Positions 1 through 28,746 of a DNA stretch of 64,000 bases are shown in pieces. Numbering within the stretch: the stretch's first letter is position 1; each line of letters begins with the position of its first letter. The DNA comes from Haliotis asinina. Lineage: Eukaryota > Mollusca > Gastropoda > Lepetellida > Haliotidae. Made by a program: the position numbers and the translations under genes. The notes under the pieces are model-generated. The model worked only from the letters and a program-made list of their open reading frames with translations. It did no database searches and had not been told where the DNA came from. The stretch spans positions 19,190,501 to 19,254,500 of the forward strand of contig NC_090283.1 of assembly GCF_037392515.1 (NCBI RefSeq), in the 5' to 3' direction.

Positions 1-419
1 GAAATGACAAGTTTCTAGAATGCTAAATTGTATTTTTTGTAATGACATATTTTTGTGGAACAAAAGATGTTGAATTTAGCTGCTTTTATTTTTCTATTTC
101 TATTTCTATCACGGTGCAAAGATACAAGAGTATTTAAACTGTTTTTATATTTCTTAACCAGGTGAATTATTTAGAAATATTTACTTTTAGCTCTAGCAAC
201 ATAATACTTTTCTGTATTTTTAATTTTCTTTGCCCAAGATTTGGAAATGGGGTTCATTTTATGGTCGTTCTTTTTTGTACATGACTCTTATGGTAAGTGA
301 TCGTCAGATAAGAAATATTAAATAAAAACAAGATATAAAATGTTAAAAAAACAATAGCTTGTTTTGACAAAGCTGGTAAAGGTTAGTATTCTTATACACC
401 TGACCACAATCAGAAGATC

Positions 420-645
420 TGTTTTAGAATTGATCTTCTGTAGCCCATGCTTGTCATAAGAGGCAAATAATAGGATTTGGTGGTCAGGCTTGCTGGCTTT
501 GCTAACTCATGTCCTCATATCTTAATTGCTCTGGATGCTCATGATGTTGATCACAGGATTGTCTGTTCCAGACTCGGTCATTTCATACCGCTGTTTTATA
601 GCTAGAATATTGCTGAATGCGGCGTAAAACTAACTCACCCAGTAA
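420..645 (+). repeat. Family B SINE-like copy
   Basis: A diverged copy with the AGCCCATGCTTGTCATAAGA box, the TGTTGATCACAGGATTGTC box and the 3' tail GCGGCGTAAAACTAACTCAC. Confidence 0.75.
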
Positions 646-689
646 AGACACAATGACACGTTGTTTGTTACTCATTTGTACTCTTTCGA

Positions 690-957
690 AAAGGACCCAT
701 GACCGTCAGATGTAGAACAGGCCTTCAGCAACCCATGCTTGCCATGAAAGGCAACAGTGTTTTTCATAAGAGAAGACTAGTGGGTTTGGGTGGTCAGGCT
801 CACTGACTTGGTTGACACATGTCATCAGTTCCCAATTGTGCATATTGATGTTCATGCTGTTGATCACTGGACTGTCTGGACCAGACTCGATTATTTACAG
901 TGCCCAACCATATAGCTGAAATATTGCTGAGTGTGGCATAAAACTACACTCACTCAC
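690..957 (+). repeat. Family B SINE-like copy
   Basis: Contains CAGCAACCCATGCTTGCCAT, TGTTGATCACTGGACTGTC and an ACTCACTCAC-type tail, next to the preceding copy in the same orientation. Confidence 0.8.
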
Positions 958-1327
958 TCCTTAGAAAAGTGTTGAGCATGCTTGTTGTACACAAGAAATG
1001 AATTCAAAGTGTTCTGTTAAAAAACATTATCGATTAAATAGTTCACCATATTTCAATTCAATGCTTAATTATCATGTGATAAATCGACTCAATTATTTAT
1101 AGACCATCGTAATGTAGCTGGGATATTGCTGAGGGCAGTGTTAAGCAGACACATTGGTCAAAGCAAATATGTGCATCCAGAATACCCAAATATATGTAGA
1201 ACCTTATGTAGTTTGTCCACACTGACCCAATTCTGTAGAAGGATGTTCCTGGAAACAGTGATTGCATGTTATGTTACTGTAACTTCAGTTCCAGAACTTA
1301 ACTGGAGCCTCAGACACATGGAACACG

Positions 1328-1762
1328 GTGGGGTAGCCTAGTGGTTAAAGTGTTTACTCGTTACTCCAAAGACCTGGGTTCGATTCCCTCATCCTGATAC
1401 AGATGGAATTTTTGGAAAGTGACGTAAAACCATATCAGTGTACACCTATGTATATGAATATCAGTGTATGCTTGTTGGACCCAGGATGTATTATCTTCAG
1501 CAATAAAAGTCCTGTGATGAAAAGGGTCAGATATCCCTGAATGGGCACAATGTGTGAAGCCCATCTCTGGTCTCAAGAATGACAATACGCCTTCAAGAAC
1601 TCAGACCTTCAATGTGTAGGACTCCAGTCATTTCTGGGTTGTCTTCTGCTGACAGTGACTACATGGTACAATTTGTGAAGCCCATTTCTGGTGTCCCCAA
1701 ACATGATAGTACTGGAATATTGCATTGCTAAAAGCAGAGTAAAACTAAACTCACTCACTCCA
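1328..1762 (+). repeat. tRNA-like SINE (family A) fragments
   Basis: A tRNA-like head (GTAGCCTAGTGGTTAAAG with B box GGGTTCGATTCC) starts at 1330. The usual body (GTGTGAAGCCCATTTCTGG) and ACTCACTCAC tail appear at about 1540-1580 and 1660-1762, so this is two broken copies or one copy interrupted by about 220 bases. Confidence 0.7.
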
Positions 1763-2574
1763 TGCTAACTGAGGTGATACATATTTCCGGTAACATCCTT
1801 GTCAGTGCTGGAACTCATTAAATGTATCTGTGTCCTGGACAGGAACACTCAATCGCTGTCATGTCATACTTGTGTTTGTCCTAATAAATGTTTTTTGAAT
1901 ATACACTTGTTTCATGTCTCTGTTAGAGGAACTGTGAGAGGAACTGTCTTCATATCTCTGTGCAGAGATGAATTCGCCCCAAGAGATTTAGGTTTCTATG
2001 CTGTCTCTGGTTTAATCACACAGAAACAGTCAAGGGAATGTTTTGTGTCAGCTTTTGATTAATGGCAGATATTTTGAGATTATTTCTGTTGTTACAGTTG
2101 AATTTTATAATCCTTTTGTATTGGCAAAAGCATTGATTCTGTTATTTTATCATTTTCTGTGCTCTGAACAATATATATCCACCATATGTTTCCAGCAAAG
2201 TATTGATTTACTGATAAGTATCTGCAGCCAACAAACTGTGCATATTTGCACTGTAGCCAACAAATATCATTACCCACTGTAGATAACTATACATTTGATT
2301 GTATTTGTGATGACATTTAAAATAATGGCCTTGCCTGGCATGCTAGGAGATACAAAGATACAAGGGAATATCAGAAGACGATACTGCTTGGTGTGTCCAG
2401 ACATAAAATGATTCAAAAACAGTAACCACCTCATTTTGATGTTCCACTTGTTATCGGGGATGTCAGTCATTGATCATCCCTCACCTGTCTTGTTGAAGGT
2501 TGCTAATTCAAGAAGAAAGCATTAGGACTCTTTCTGAAAACTATATTACTGGAGCTATTTCCCATCATCTGATT

Positions 2575-2822
2575 TAATGGGTGACAAATTGTTTACTTGG
2601 TTGACAGATGTTGTTGTATCCCAGTTGCGTAGATCAGTGCTCATGCTTTTGATCACTAGATTTTTTTGGTAAAGAGTGAGTGAGTTCAGTTTTATGCCAC
2701 ACTCCGTAATATTCCCACTAAATGGTGGCAGTGTATCCATGATCGAATCTGAACCAGACAATCCAGTGGTCAAAAGTATGAACATGTTTCAAGCAAGTCA
2801 ACAAGCTTGACCACTGGATCCC
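2575..2822. repeat. Two family B fragments, head to head
   Basis: A plus-strand fragment (2575-2670, GACTT-like and TTGATCACTAG boxes) is followed directly by a minus-strand fragment (2672-2822) that begins with GAGTGAGTGAGTTCAGTTTT, the reverse of the family tail. Confidence 0.7.
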
Positions 2823-3407
2823 GCTATAGATGCTTTTAATTCTGAGCAAATCTGGTCCAAATTGACTTTTCACTGATGGAATCAGTATCGGTTAAATATT
2901 GCTGTTCAACAATAAAATCTTCATAGAGGAGAAATGAGAGTAGTATTTTATATCCTGTTGTACTTGAGTGAGGCTCTATTCTTCTAGTACAGTTGGTCTG
3001 TTTTGTACTTTTGCGCAAAGTTGTGTTTTCCGGAGAGTCGGGCTTTGAAACGAACGAACCTAAAATGTGGTCATTGTCAGGAAAAAATGATGCAAGACAG
3101 CAGGTCACGGAGACACAAAGGGATTTTGTTGTTAACATTTGACATATTATATTCCTAGTTGCTACGTTAATTGACTTCCATAATTTTAACAGTGTGATAA
3201 TGATGTGGTATTTTGTCAGAGGCACGTGGACCAATCAAAACTCGACATTCTTACATGAGGCTAGATAAATGATTATCAGAGTCCATACAGAGTTAGCTCC
3301 CCTTAATGTACACATTCAGGATCATGTACAGTTCTCACCAGGTTTACTGATATATTAATCTTGATCATATTTTATTATTATATTATCATATTATCTAAAT
3401 ATTATAA

Positions 3408-3590
3408 ACACTGTCATCTCTCTCTCACACTCTCTCTATCTCCCTCTGTGTCTCTTTCCAACCACAACCCCACCACAAACCCACACATCTCTCTTTTCAA
3501 TAGTCACTCTCTCCCTCTCCCTCTCTCTCTCTTTCCAACCTCAACCACACACACATCTCTTTTCAATAGTCACTCTCACTCTGTATCTCG
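3408..3590. repeat. CT-rich microsatellite tract
   Basis: Imperfect CTCTCT and CACA runs with two copies of a CTCTTTTCAATAGTCACTCT unit at about 3489 and 3556. Confidence 0.85.
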
Positions 3591-4449
3591 TCAAAAGGGT
3601 CATAAGTAGAAAAGAAGGAACATTATGTCATACAAACTAATAATTACATTTTATCTTTGATTATATTAATAATTATTATTTTTATTGTTTAGATTTGTAT
3701 TAATGTGTAAATAGTAACAAAAGTAACAATTTATTGTGTGATCATCATATACATGTACTCAATAGTTGAAATGGACCTGAAACTGAAGTATACCATATTT
3801 GATATTATGATATGTAATGATGTGGTCACTGAATTTGAAATGTTAGTCTTACATAGCATTCTTACTCATGTGACCAATCACAACTAATTAAATCACTGAC
3901 TAGTGTAGTTGACAAACATGACACATTTAAACCTCACAACAAAATAAAACATTAATCTTGTTTAGATTACTGGCTAGAGTCTGACTTCCATGACTCTCTA
4001 TAAACGTTGTGTAGTCATTACAGAAACAGCATGGTTGACTATGCTCATAACATAAACACTTAACCACTACTTTTAATCTTGTTTAGATTGCTGACTACTA
4101 GTAATCATTACGCAAACAGTTGTATAACATAAAGTAAATCAACTTTCAAGACGTTTTCAATAAACAATACTGAGACACTCTGATGAGTTTAGGATGTTTA
4201 GGATAAGAACTAATGCAAAAAACGTCCAATAAATTTCTTTTAATCTTACTGTTTTCTAAAAGTTTGGCCCTTTTGACTAAGTCTGTGGCCGATTTGACTT
4301 ACCTTTGGACCTTTTGACTTTCAATTTTGGCCCTTTTGACCTATCCCCTTAGAAACAGTAAGATTTGAAATATGAGACTTTCATTTGAAAACATTACTGA
4401 AAATATCGAAACAAATTGAGTCTTTGAATGGCATTTAGAAGTGATGCAC

Positions 4450-4807
4450 ATAAAGACACAGGTTTTTTTTATAGATGACAACGTCTTTATTGTGAAGAGT
4501 CACGACGTTTCGAAGTATATTCTTACTTCTTCATCTGGTGAATGAAACGCCTGGATTAACACTCCCTGGCTTCCCTTGTCCATTATACCCCACCCCAACT
4601 TGCTTCCTAGTGTTTGTCTTACCAATCGTGCCTGGGTACACAACCCTCCTGGCTTCAACTCCTGTCCATCCACCAATTAACTACTGGCTTCCTTTGTCAT
4701 ACTGTTGTTGTTCCTATATGTACGTAAACAGATCGTAATCCATTGTTTCATTCACCTGACTCTTCACAATAAAGAAGTTGTCATCCATAAAAAACTTGTG
4801 TCTTTAT
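4450..4807. mobile_element. Inverted-repeat (MITE-like) element with hammerhead-like motif
   Basis: The left arm ATAAAGACACAGG continues through GATGACAACGTCTTTATTG and is matched in reverse complement at 4743-4807, with arms of about 60 bases. Both arms share TTATTGTGAAGAGTCA and GTGAATGAAAC. The spacer has no coding potential. On the minus strand, 4541-4500 can fold like a hammerhead ribozyme. The target duplication is unclear. Confidence 0.65.
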
Positions 4808-4956
4808 CGAAACAAATTCACTCCAAAATCCTATTTGGACATTAATGGACATTAATGGATTAATTGCTCGGATTTCACATGGAGACTCACGGGCAATGTC
4901 AGCAGAGTATCATGTTCTATTATCCATACTGTAATTGTGATTCAAACCAGTAATTT

Positions 4957-4997
4957 GAAAATAAGTAAATTTGAAAATAAATAAATGAATTTGAAAA

Positions 4998-5028
<31 letters not shown>

Positions 5029-5037
5029 ATTTGAAAA

Positions 5038-5108
<71 letters not shown>
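4957..5108. repeat. AAAT tetranucleotide microsatellite
   Basis: About 150 bases of AAAT units broken by a few TTGAAAAT variants. It ends within 190 bases of the first GSR codon. The Ile/Tyr/Leu-rich minus-strand open frame across it is an artefact of the repeat. Confidence 0.95.
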
Positions 5109-5258
5109 GCAACCGCTAGGCTTATCTCCCAATTAGGTAACATGATATTAACATGTAACAATGACACAGCTTATTTTCACACAATTAAGGTACAAAAGCT
5201 TCGAGATGAACCTCTCTCACAGACACAAGAAGGAGAATCCCTTGAGATCTAATTTTAG

Positions 5259-22629
<17,371 letters not shown>

Positions 22630-23234
22630 CAATATAATCAAATATAGATAGAAAACAATTTGCCTTTTTTCAGGCACAGCAAAATCCAAATGCTTTCATA
22701 ATATGTACCTCAGTACCAAGAAACATATATATACTGGTAAAGACTATTACTCAAACTACAAACCCACATTATAATTTTGAAAACAGATTTTGTAATTATT
22801 TAGTTATGTCTTTATAATATATGTAATATATTGCATGTGCTTGCCATGTTGAGCAATTAGAAATGAAAATTTCAAGTATATTTTTACCTTGTACATGTAT
22901 TATTAATTATATTCATTTGCATTTAGTTAACCCCAATATGTCAAAATTCGATATCGCAAACCTATTCTCTGATGACCTCCTCATTCTCTAAGCGGACATG
23001 AATTTCTCTGGTTGTTCGTTTTAACGATAATAATACACAGTACAATCATTAACCTTGGACTCACCCAGCTTTGACATTACCATGGAATAGCATACACTTA
23101 CCTTGAAGTTGGCATTTGTGCCATGAACAGTTTTAGAAGCACAAGTAAGCATGTTATGTTGAAATAAGCACTTCTCAATCATACATCCAGTAACAACCTA
23201 TTGTTATATATTACTGTTAAGAGTAGTTACTGGT

Positions 23235-23389
23235 TATAGCATTTGCTCATCATGAAAAAAATACGGGTTCATTTCCCCACATGGGTACAATGTGTGAAGC
23301 CCATTTCTGATGTCCCCCTGCCATGATATTGCTGGAATACTGTTATTGTTAAAAGCAGCGTAAAACCATACTCACTCACTTACTCTAAT
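23235..23389 (+). repeat. Family A SINE
   Basis: The B box region GGGTTCATTTCCCCACATGG, the body ACAATGTGTGAAGCCCATTT and the tail GCAGCGTAAAACCATACTCA are clear. The A box is eroded. Confidence 0.8.
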
Positions 23390-24049
23390 ACTGTCATTTG
23401 CTCTGTATGTCGAATGTCTGGATATCTCAAAGTAACAACTGCTATGCTCACGATACTGGGGCCTGTAGAACATTTGTATTTCTTATGCATATCCTCTTTT
23501 AACCACAGCACCATATGTGCATTGTTATGACTTTGATTCAATAAACCAACGGTGTAATCAGTTCTTGAATTCTGTTTTTAATCACTTTAATACCTTTTGC
23601 AGACAAACCTTGGTCAAATAAAAATTAATTTGCATTATTTTCCTAGTTATTTACTTATTATATTTGTTGTTTGTCATTTTTCTTATATAAATTTTATTTC
23701 TAAGTTTTCATGTCCTGTAGAACATATGATTATGCAAGAAGAAAATTGAAAGTGTCTACAGGAATATAATTTAAAAGAGAAAAACCCATTAATTTAAATT
23801 GCATGAAAACATTTCTTGGGAATTTGTAACTAAACCAAGACTTTTCAAATTAAACTACAGTTCTGAACTTTCTGGTTACTGGAGCTGTGGATCAGGTAAT
23901 GCTGTCTCCAAATGAACCTTATTTGTATTGACATTGCTTTCTAGGCAGCAAACAGACATTTCTCTAGCTCAGGAGGTTTCAGGTTTGAACTGGCCCCCAG
24001 AAAACACTTTTGGTTGAAAGGGGCCAGACCCTTGAAGATGCTGGTTAGA

Positions 24050-24190
24050 ACTGGTCTTCAGCAACCCACGCTTGAAGGGACTAACAGGATCTGTGTTCGG
24101 CTCGCTGACTTGGTTGATTTATGTCATCGTATCCCAACTTCGGTGATCAATGTTCTTGCTGTTGATCACTGGATTTTCCTGAATTAGTTT
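24050..24190 (+). repeat. Family B SINE-like fragment
   Basis: Contains CTTCAGCAACCCACGCTTG, GGCTCGCTGACTTGGTTGA and TTGATCACTGGATTTTCCTG; the 3' end is missing. Confidence 0.7.
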
Positions 24191-24984
24191 CAACAGCTGT
24201 GTTGCGCTGCGCCCATAGCGCATGCACAGTGATTAGGTTCGCGCGGCTTGAACCGGGAAAGGCGACTTGTAAAAACAGAGCAAAAAAAATTGCTCAGCTC
24301 AATTCATGTCTATGGAAACATTTAAAAAAAACATGATTGTAATAAGAAGCCTGTGTCACAGACAAAAGTCAATGTCAGTTTTATTGACACCTATGTGTCT
24401 GCCTGTCTGCTGATGATAATATGCAATACACCACTTCAATCATTAACCACATGCAATTTGAGCTTAACACCTCTCAGGCTACAGATAAACGAAATACATT
24501 GATTTATAGCTCGTGCACCTGGGTTCTGTCTCAGTCACATTGTGTAATTACACAGGCAGGTGTGAAACTTGTACACATGACATGTTGTTATGTCTATGGG
24601 TTGCAAACAAGCTGGATCCATTTTTCTCGTATTTCTTGATGGGACAGAAACCGGTGCAGATTCAGATTGTATGCTCCGCTTCTTACTTCTGACGAACGGC
24701 ATTTTCCAGCCACAAAGTAGTTCACCATCTCAGGATGTGTTGATTGCAGAGAGCCGAGAAAAGTAGGTCATTGTCTGAATAGGTTAGCGAGACTCATGTT
24801 TCCTAGTAATAGGGTACACCAGATCATTTGCTCTGAAATATTTCAACAACTGAACCTTGCGCGCAGCTAAGAACCAACCGAATCGACCACACAAGTCTAC
24901 ACTGCAGGAGCTCGGAAACTCGCCAGTTGAAGAGTGGAACATTGGAGCCATCCGGCCTGCACAACAAGGATCACTTAGAGCTAC

Positions 24985-25023
24985 TTGTGTGTGCGCGCGC
25001 GTGCGTGTGCGTGCGTGCGTTTG
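24985..25023. repeat. Alternating GT/GC tract
   Basis: About 39 bases of strictly alternating purine and pyrimidine (GTGTGCGCGCGCGTGCGTG type), a composition prone to Z-DNA. Confidence 0.85.
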
Positions 25024-25254
25024 TTTGGGTAACAAATTTGTATTTCCGATTTTTCATTATGTCCAAGGAACTCTAATTTGCAGGGATAAATATCTGATTT
25101 CACTTTGTCCTACGTGCATTACGATTATTATCGGGTTTTACATCGGCTTTTAACAAGAGCCAATATCACCGACCTACGTGGATGTGAAACGTGACTCCCT
25201 TATGTGGCGGAGATTGGCTTGCAGGTGTAGAAACGAATCACCCCTCTACCCTCG

Positions 25255-25660
25255 AGACACTCTCTACAACTCTTAGGAACATGTTAATCCCTAATGTGTC
25301 TTTTTCATGAAGGCTACTTGGAAGATAAGGATCTTAGTGGTACGATCACCCGATGACATTATTATCAATGTCTTTTCCTTTGGTACCCGTGAAGGTCCCG
25401 GGGTAGAATAGGCCTTTAGCAAACCATGCTTACCATAAAAGGCGCCAATGCTTGTCGTAAGAAGCGACTAACGGGATCGGGTGGTCAGGCTCGCTGACTT
25501 GGTTGACACATGTCATATCTGTTCCCAGTTGAGCAGATAGATGCTCATGTTGTTGGTCACTGGACTGTCTGGTCCAGACTCGATTATTTACAGACCGCCG
25601 CCACATAGCTGGAATATTGGTGAGTGCGACGTAAAAGTAAACTCACTCATTCACCCATTT
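25255..25660 (+). repeat. Family B SINE-like element, longest plus-strand copy
   Basis: Besides the usual body (CTTGTCGTAAGAAGCGACTA, TGGTCAGGCTCGCTGACTT, TTGTTGGTCACTGGACTGTC, TAGCTGGAATATTGGTGAGT and the GTAAAAGTAAACTCACTC tail), it has about 140 extra 5' bases (AACATGTTAATCCCTAATGT through TTTGGTACCCGTGAAGGTCC). The same 5' part occurs in the minus-strand copy at 57760-58200. Other copies are 5'-truncated, as expected for retroposition from the 3' end. I see no clear A or B box. Confidence 0.8.
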
Positions 25661-28313
25661 TTCCTTTGGGAGCATATAGGCTTACTCTATCAGTGCAGGC
25701 TATTTCGTTCGCCCTTGTCCACCGCCTGTAATTTAAATCCCCGCTTCCAGACAGACAGAAATTTTATTAAAGGCTCACCTCTTACGTAAGAACGTATATA
25801 TTGTACATTGAAATACAGTAACGATCTGCTTTACAGACTCTGTACAAAAAAACAACAAAGCAAATTATTACACACATGTTCACTATTTTAAAAGTTATGC
25901 ACCTCTCTTAAAACAATAAGTATGCTCATTATATAAATACATGATAAAAATGATAACAGTTATGCATTATGATGTAAAATTTGCTGACGCTTTTCCAATG
26001 AGAGCTTGCAAGTTTGGGCGGCTAAAAATAGTACTTCACGTCACTGGACGTGATAAAAGAAAACTGATCACCATCATATAAATCCATCTGCCCATTGTCA
26101 TCATCTATCAGCACCAATTTACTGCTAATTGCTGGCTTACATTCAGCGCTAGTAACTGTTAACTGTTAACTGGCGGATCCAGGGGACACTGTACAAGTTC
26201 AACACACGTCATGTGAGAAAATTATTGTCAAATTTTACACCAAATTACATAATCAGGCAACTGCTGAATATTCATGATGTGTAATATTATATCCCTTTGC
26301 ACTTCGTCACAGCTCTTCAGCCAGAGTAAAGCACGCTACCGACCAAACAAGTTGTGCTTTCGCCAGGGGAGACAATCGCCTTAACCGGAAATAATGTCTG
26401 CAATCAGAATGGGGAAGTCCCGTCGCCCATCAATCTAGAGCAGAACAACTCATGTTAAAGAAACATGTATGTATTGACAAGCATTGTCTCCTATCTGAAT
26501 CATAAACGATATGCAATTTCTATCCGGAGCATGATACTAATTAGTAGATTTTAGACATGTAACAATGAACAGATCAAGAAACAAGAAATGAACTTCTCAA
26601 GAAAAATCATCTTTTTGCTGAGACCAGAGAAGCAGAAGGGGTAGTTGCCCGCATAGGTATTTCTGTATACCCTAAACAAAGTCAAAACACAGAAACGTAT
26701 CTGTACCGTAAACAGGAGAAAGAGTTCCTTCCGTCCCCTTCATTCTTTCTTTTAACAGAAATAACACCAAGTGGTTGTAGTTATTATATTTCAGTTATTG
26801 TTGTGAGTCCTCTAGTAATTGTTGCGTTAGGCTTCGTTAATATGTCAGTTTATTGATATTATTTGTGAAAGGGAATGGGAGGAACTCTTACCTAAACTTC
26901 ATGGTGAGTGACCCTATTCACAACTCCAAACATCAACCGTCCAGTTGGAACGTGCCCCTTTGCATCCCCAAACATTCCTGAATTATTCGTTGTGTATGAT
27001 CGTTTCTTATATAACAAAAGCTGATAGAATGGAGACTATAGTGTCTTGTCCATGTATTGAAGGGAGTGAATTTCATTGCTGGGAATTGGTTATAATCTCG
27101 TAACTCATCTAGATATTCACATCTACTATGCTTAAATCCCAATCTGCATACAGACTCACTAGTGTTCACACTTTCCGTCAAATATCCTGTGTTCTAGTTC
27201 ATTTCTTGTTGCGCTTTGAGCATCTAGTGCTATACAAAACTACATTATTTATTTCATTTATTTATAATTGAAGATTGGTTCATTACAACCAATCAGTCCC
27301 TCAAAATAATTGGCTAGCATCATTTATCCAATTGTCCTGGTTATGTTTGTCCATGCACCAAAAAACGAAAAGGAAAACATAACATAGTTCTTTCAAGGTT
27401 TTTGCAAAGTTGCACAAAATACATTTGCAAATGTTACATCACTGAAGGATGACTAGTATTATAGGAACCTAAAGTTCCTGGAATCATTAAGTAGAGAAGA
27501 GTCCAGACTTGGAATGAGCTTGTTAGGAGATAAACATCATGTGTTGGCCAATTTCCGGGTGTTATTGAGTATTTGAAGCACGGGAATATTTCATTTGAAA
27601 CCTCCGGCTGCTGACATTGTAAACACAAAAGTAAACCAAAGGGGTTTTAGTGTCTGCACTCGTTTACATCGAATACGGACACAGCAGTGAAGTGTCATCA
27701 GCTGGCCGTTTCAGCTGGTTCTCATGGTAGCATCTGGAGTTGCTCATTTGTGACGTCATTCTAACTTTACGTCACAATATGATTTGAATGACGTCACCAC
27801 TGTTGATGACACAACAAAACAATTGTTTACGTGTCAATACGCGGTGAATAGTCTTTCAGTTTCCGGGAATCTAATACCATTTAATCATGTTTTTCAACCA
27901 GTCAGATTACAGAACACAGTAACTTTTGGTTTACGATTCTGCTTATGAAATTTAGCAGACAAAAACAACCTTGTGAAAAATATTCTTAAAGCAATTGAAT
28001 GTTCCAAAGTTGTTTATGTTCGATCATGAGATAACAGGTGGGATTGTTTAGTCATATCAAGCAATTTTTTATTATTTCAGTTAATCGGACCACCACTAGC
28101 AAATTTAGTTTTATGCTGCTTTGAACAATGTAATAGCAATATCAGATACCAGAAATTGGTTTCACACAATCTGCCCAAATAGGAAATTGAACCTGCGTGT
28201 TTGTCAGGATGAGCTAATGCTTAACAGCAAGGCCGCCCAACCATCCTCATATTGAGAATACACTGAACTCCATGTTGTGTTTCCATTATTACAAGGTGTC
28301 TGAATCCAAGGTG

Positions 28314-28470
28314 TCGATGGGATAGCTTAGTGGTTAAAACATTTGCACACAATACAGAAGACCCGGGTTCAATTCCCCACATGGGTACAATAAGTGAAGC
28401 CCATTTCTGGTGTCCACTGCCATGATGCTGCTTGAATGTTGCTTAAAGCATCATGAAACTAAAGTCACTT
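28314..28470 (+). repeat. Family A tRNA-like SINE
   Basis: A nearly whole copy with A box ATAGCTTAGTGGTTAAAAC, B box GGGTTCAATTCCCC and the body GTGAAGCCCATTTCTGGTGT. It ends 60 bases before the first recognised B-box gene exon. Confidence 0.85.
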
Positions 28471-28529
28471 ATTGACACCAAGACTCTTTCAGATGTTTCA
28501 AGACTTAAACTACAGTGACTGTGTTTCAG

Positions 28530-28746
28530 GCCAGGTGACAAAGTTGCTGGTACAGAGAGCGAGGAGATGCTGAAGGCAGCCTCAGAACCAATCTCCCAAT
28601 GTGACATCCATGCAGCTGAGAAGATAGAGAAGAACATTGCCTGCCTGTTGTGTAATCAGCTTGTGTGTGCACTGTGCATGCGTGACTCACACCTCAGTCA
28701 CGACATCATTAGTGTCAATAAACTTAGGGACTGCATGACAGTACGG
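28530..28746 (+). CDS. B-box gene exon 1 recognised
   Basis: Acceptor GTGTTTCAG. After one base it reads PGDKVAGTESEEM, then SQCDIHAAEKIEKNIACLLC and QLVCALCMRDSHLSH, a B-box zinc motif, ending CMTVR at donor CGG|GTACGT, phase 0. An earlier GT (28741) is possible but poorer. Confidence 0.8.

Larger units (their letters stand above)
1..5255. other. Region upstream of GSR, no gene seen
   Basis: This stretch holds SINE-like copies (420-960, 1085-1145, 1328-1762, 2575-2822), a CT-rich tract (3408-3590), a direct repeat of about 20 bases beginning TTAATCTTGTTTAGATT at 3954 and 4074, an inverted-repeat element (4450-4807) and an AAAT microsatellite (4957-5108). No open frame here has recognisable protein features. 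Confidence 0.6.
22630..28529. other. Between GSR and the B-box gene
   Basis: The first roughly 900 bases are likely GSR 3' untranslated sequence. The rest holds SINE-like copies (23235-23389, 24050-24190, 25255-25660, 28314-28470) and a GT/GC alternating tract (24985-25023). I searched for a RING-finger or first coding exon for the next gene and did not find a convincing one. Confidence 0.6.

Noticed and set aside
4910-5167. Ile/Tyr/Leu/Phe-rich minus-strand frame resembling a membrane protein.
   Set aside because: It is the translation of an AAAT microsatellite.
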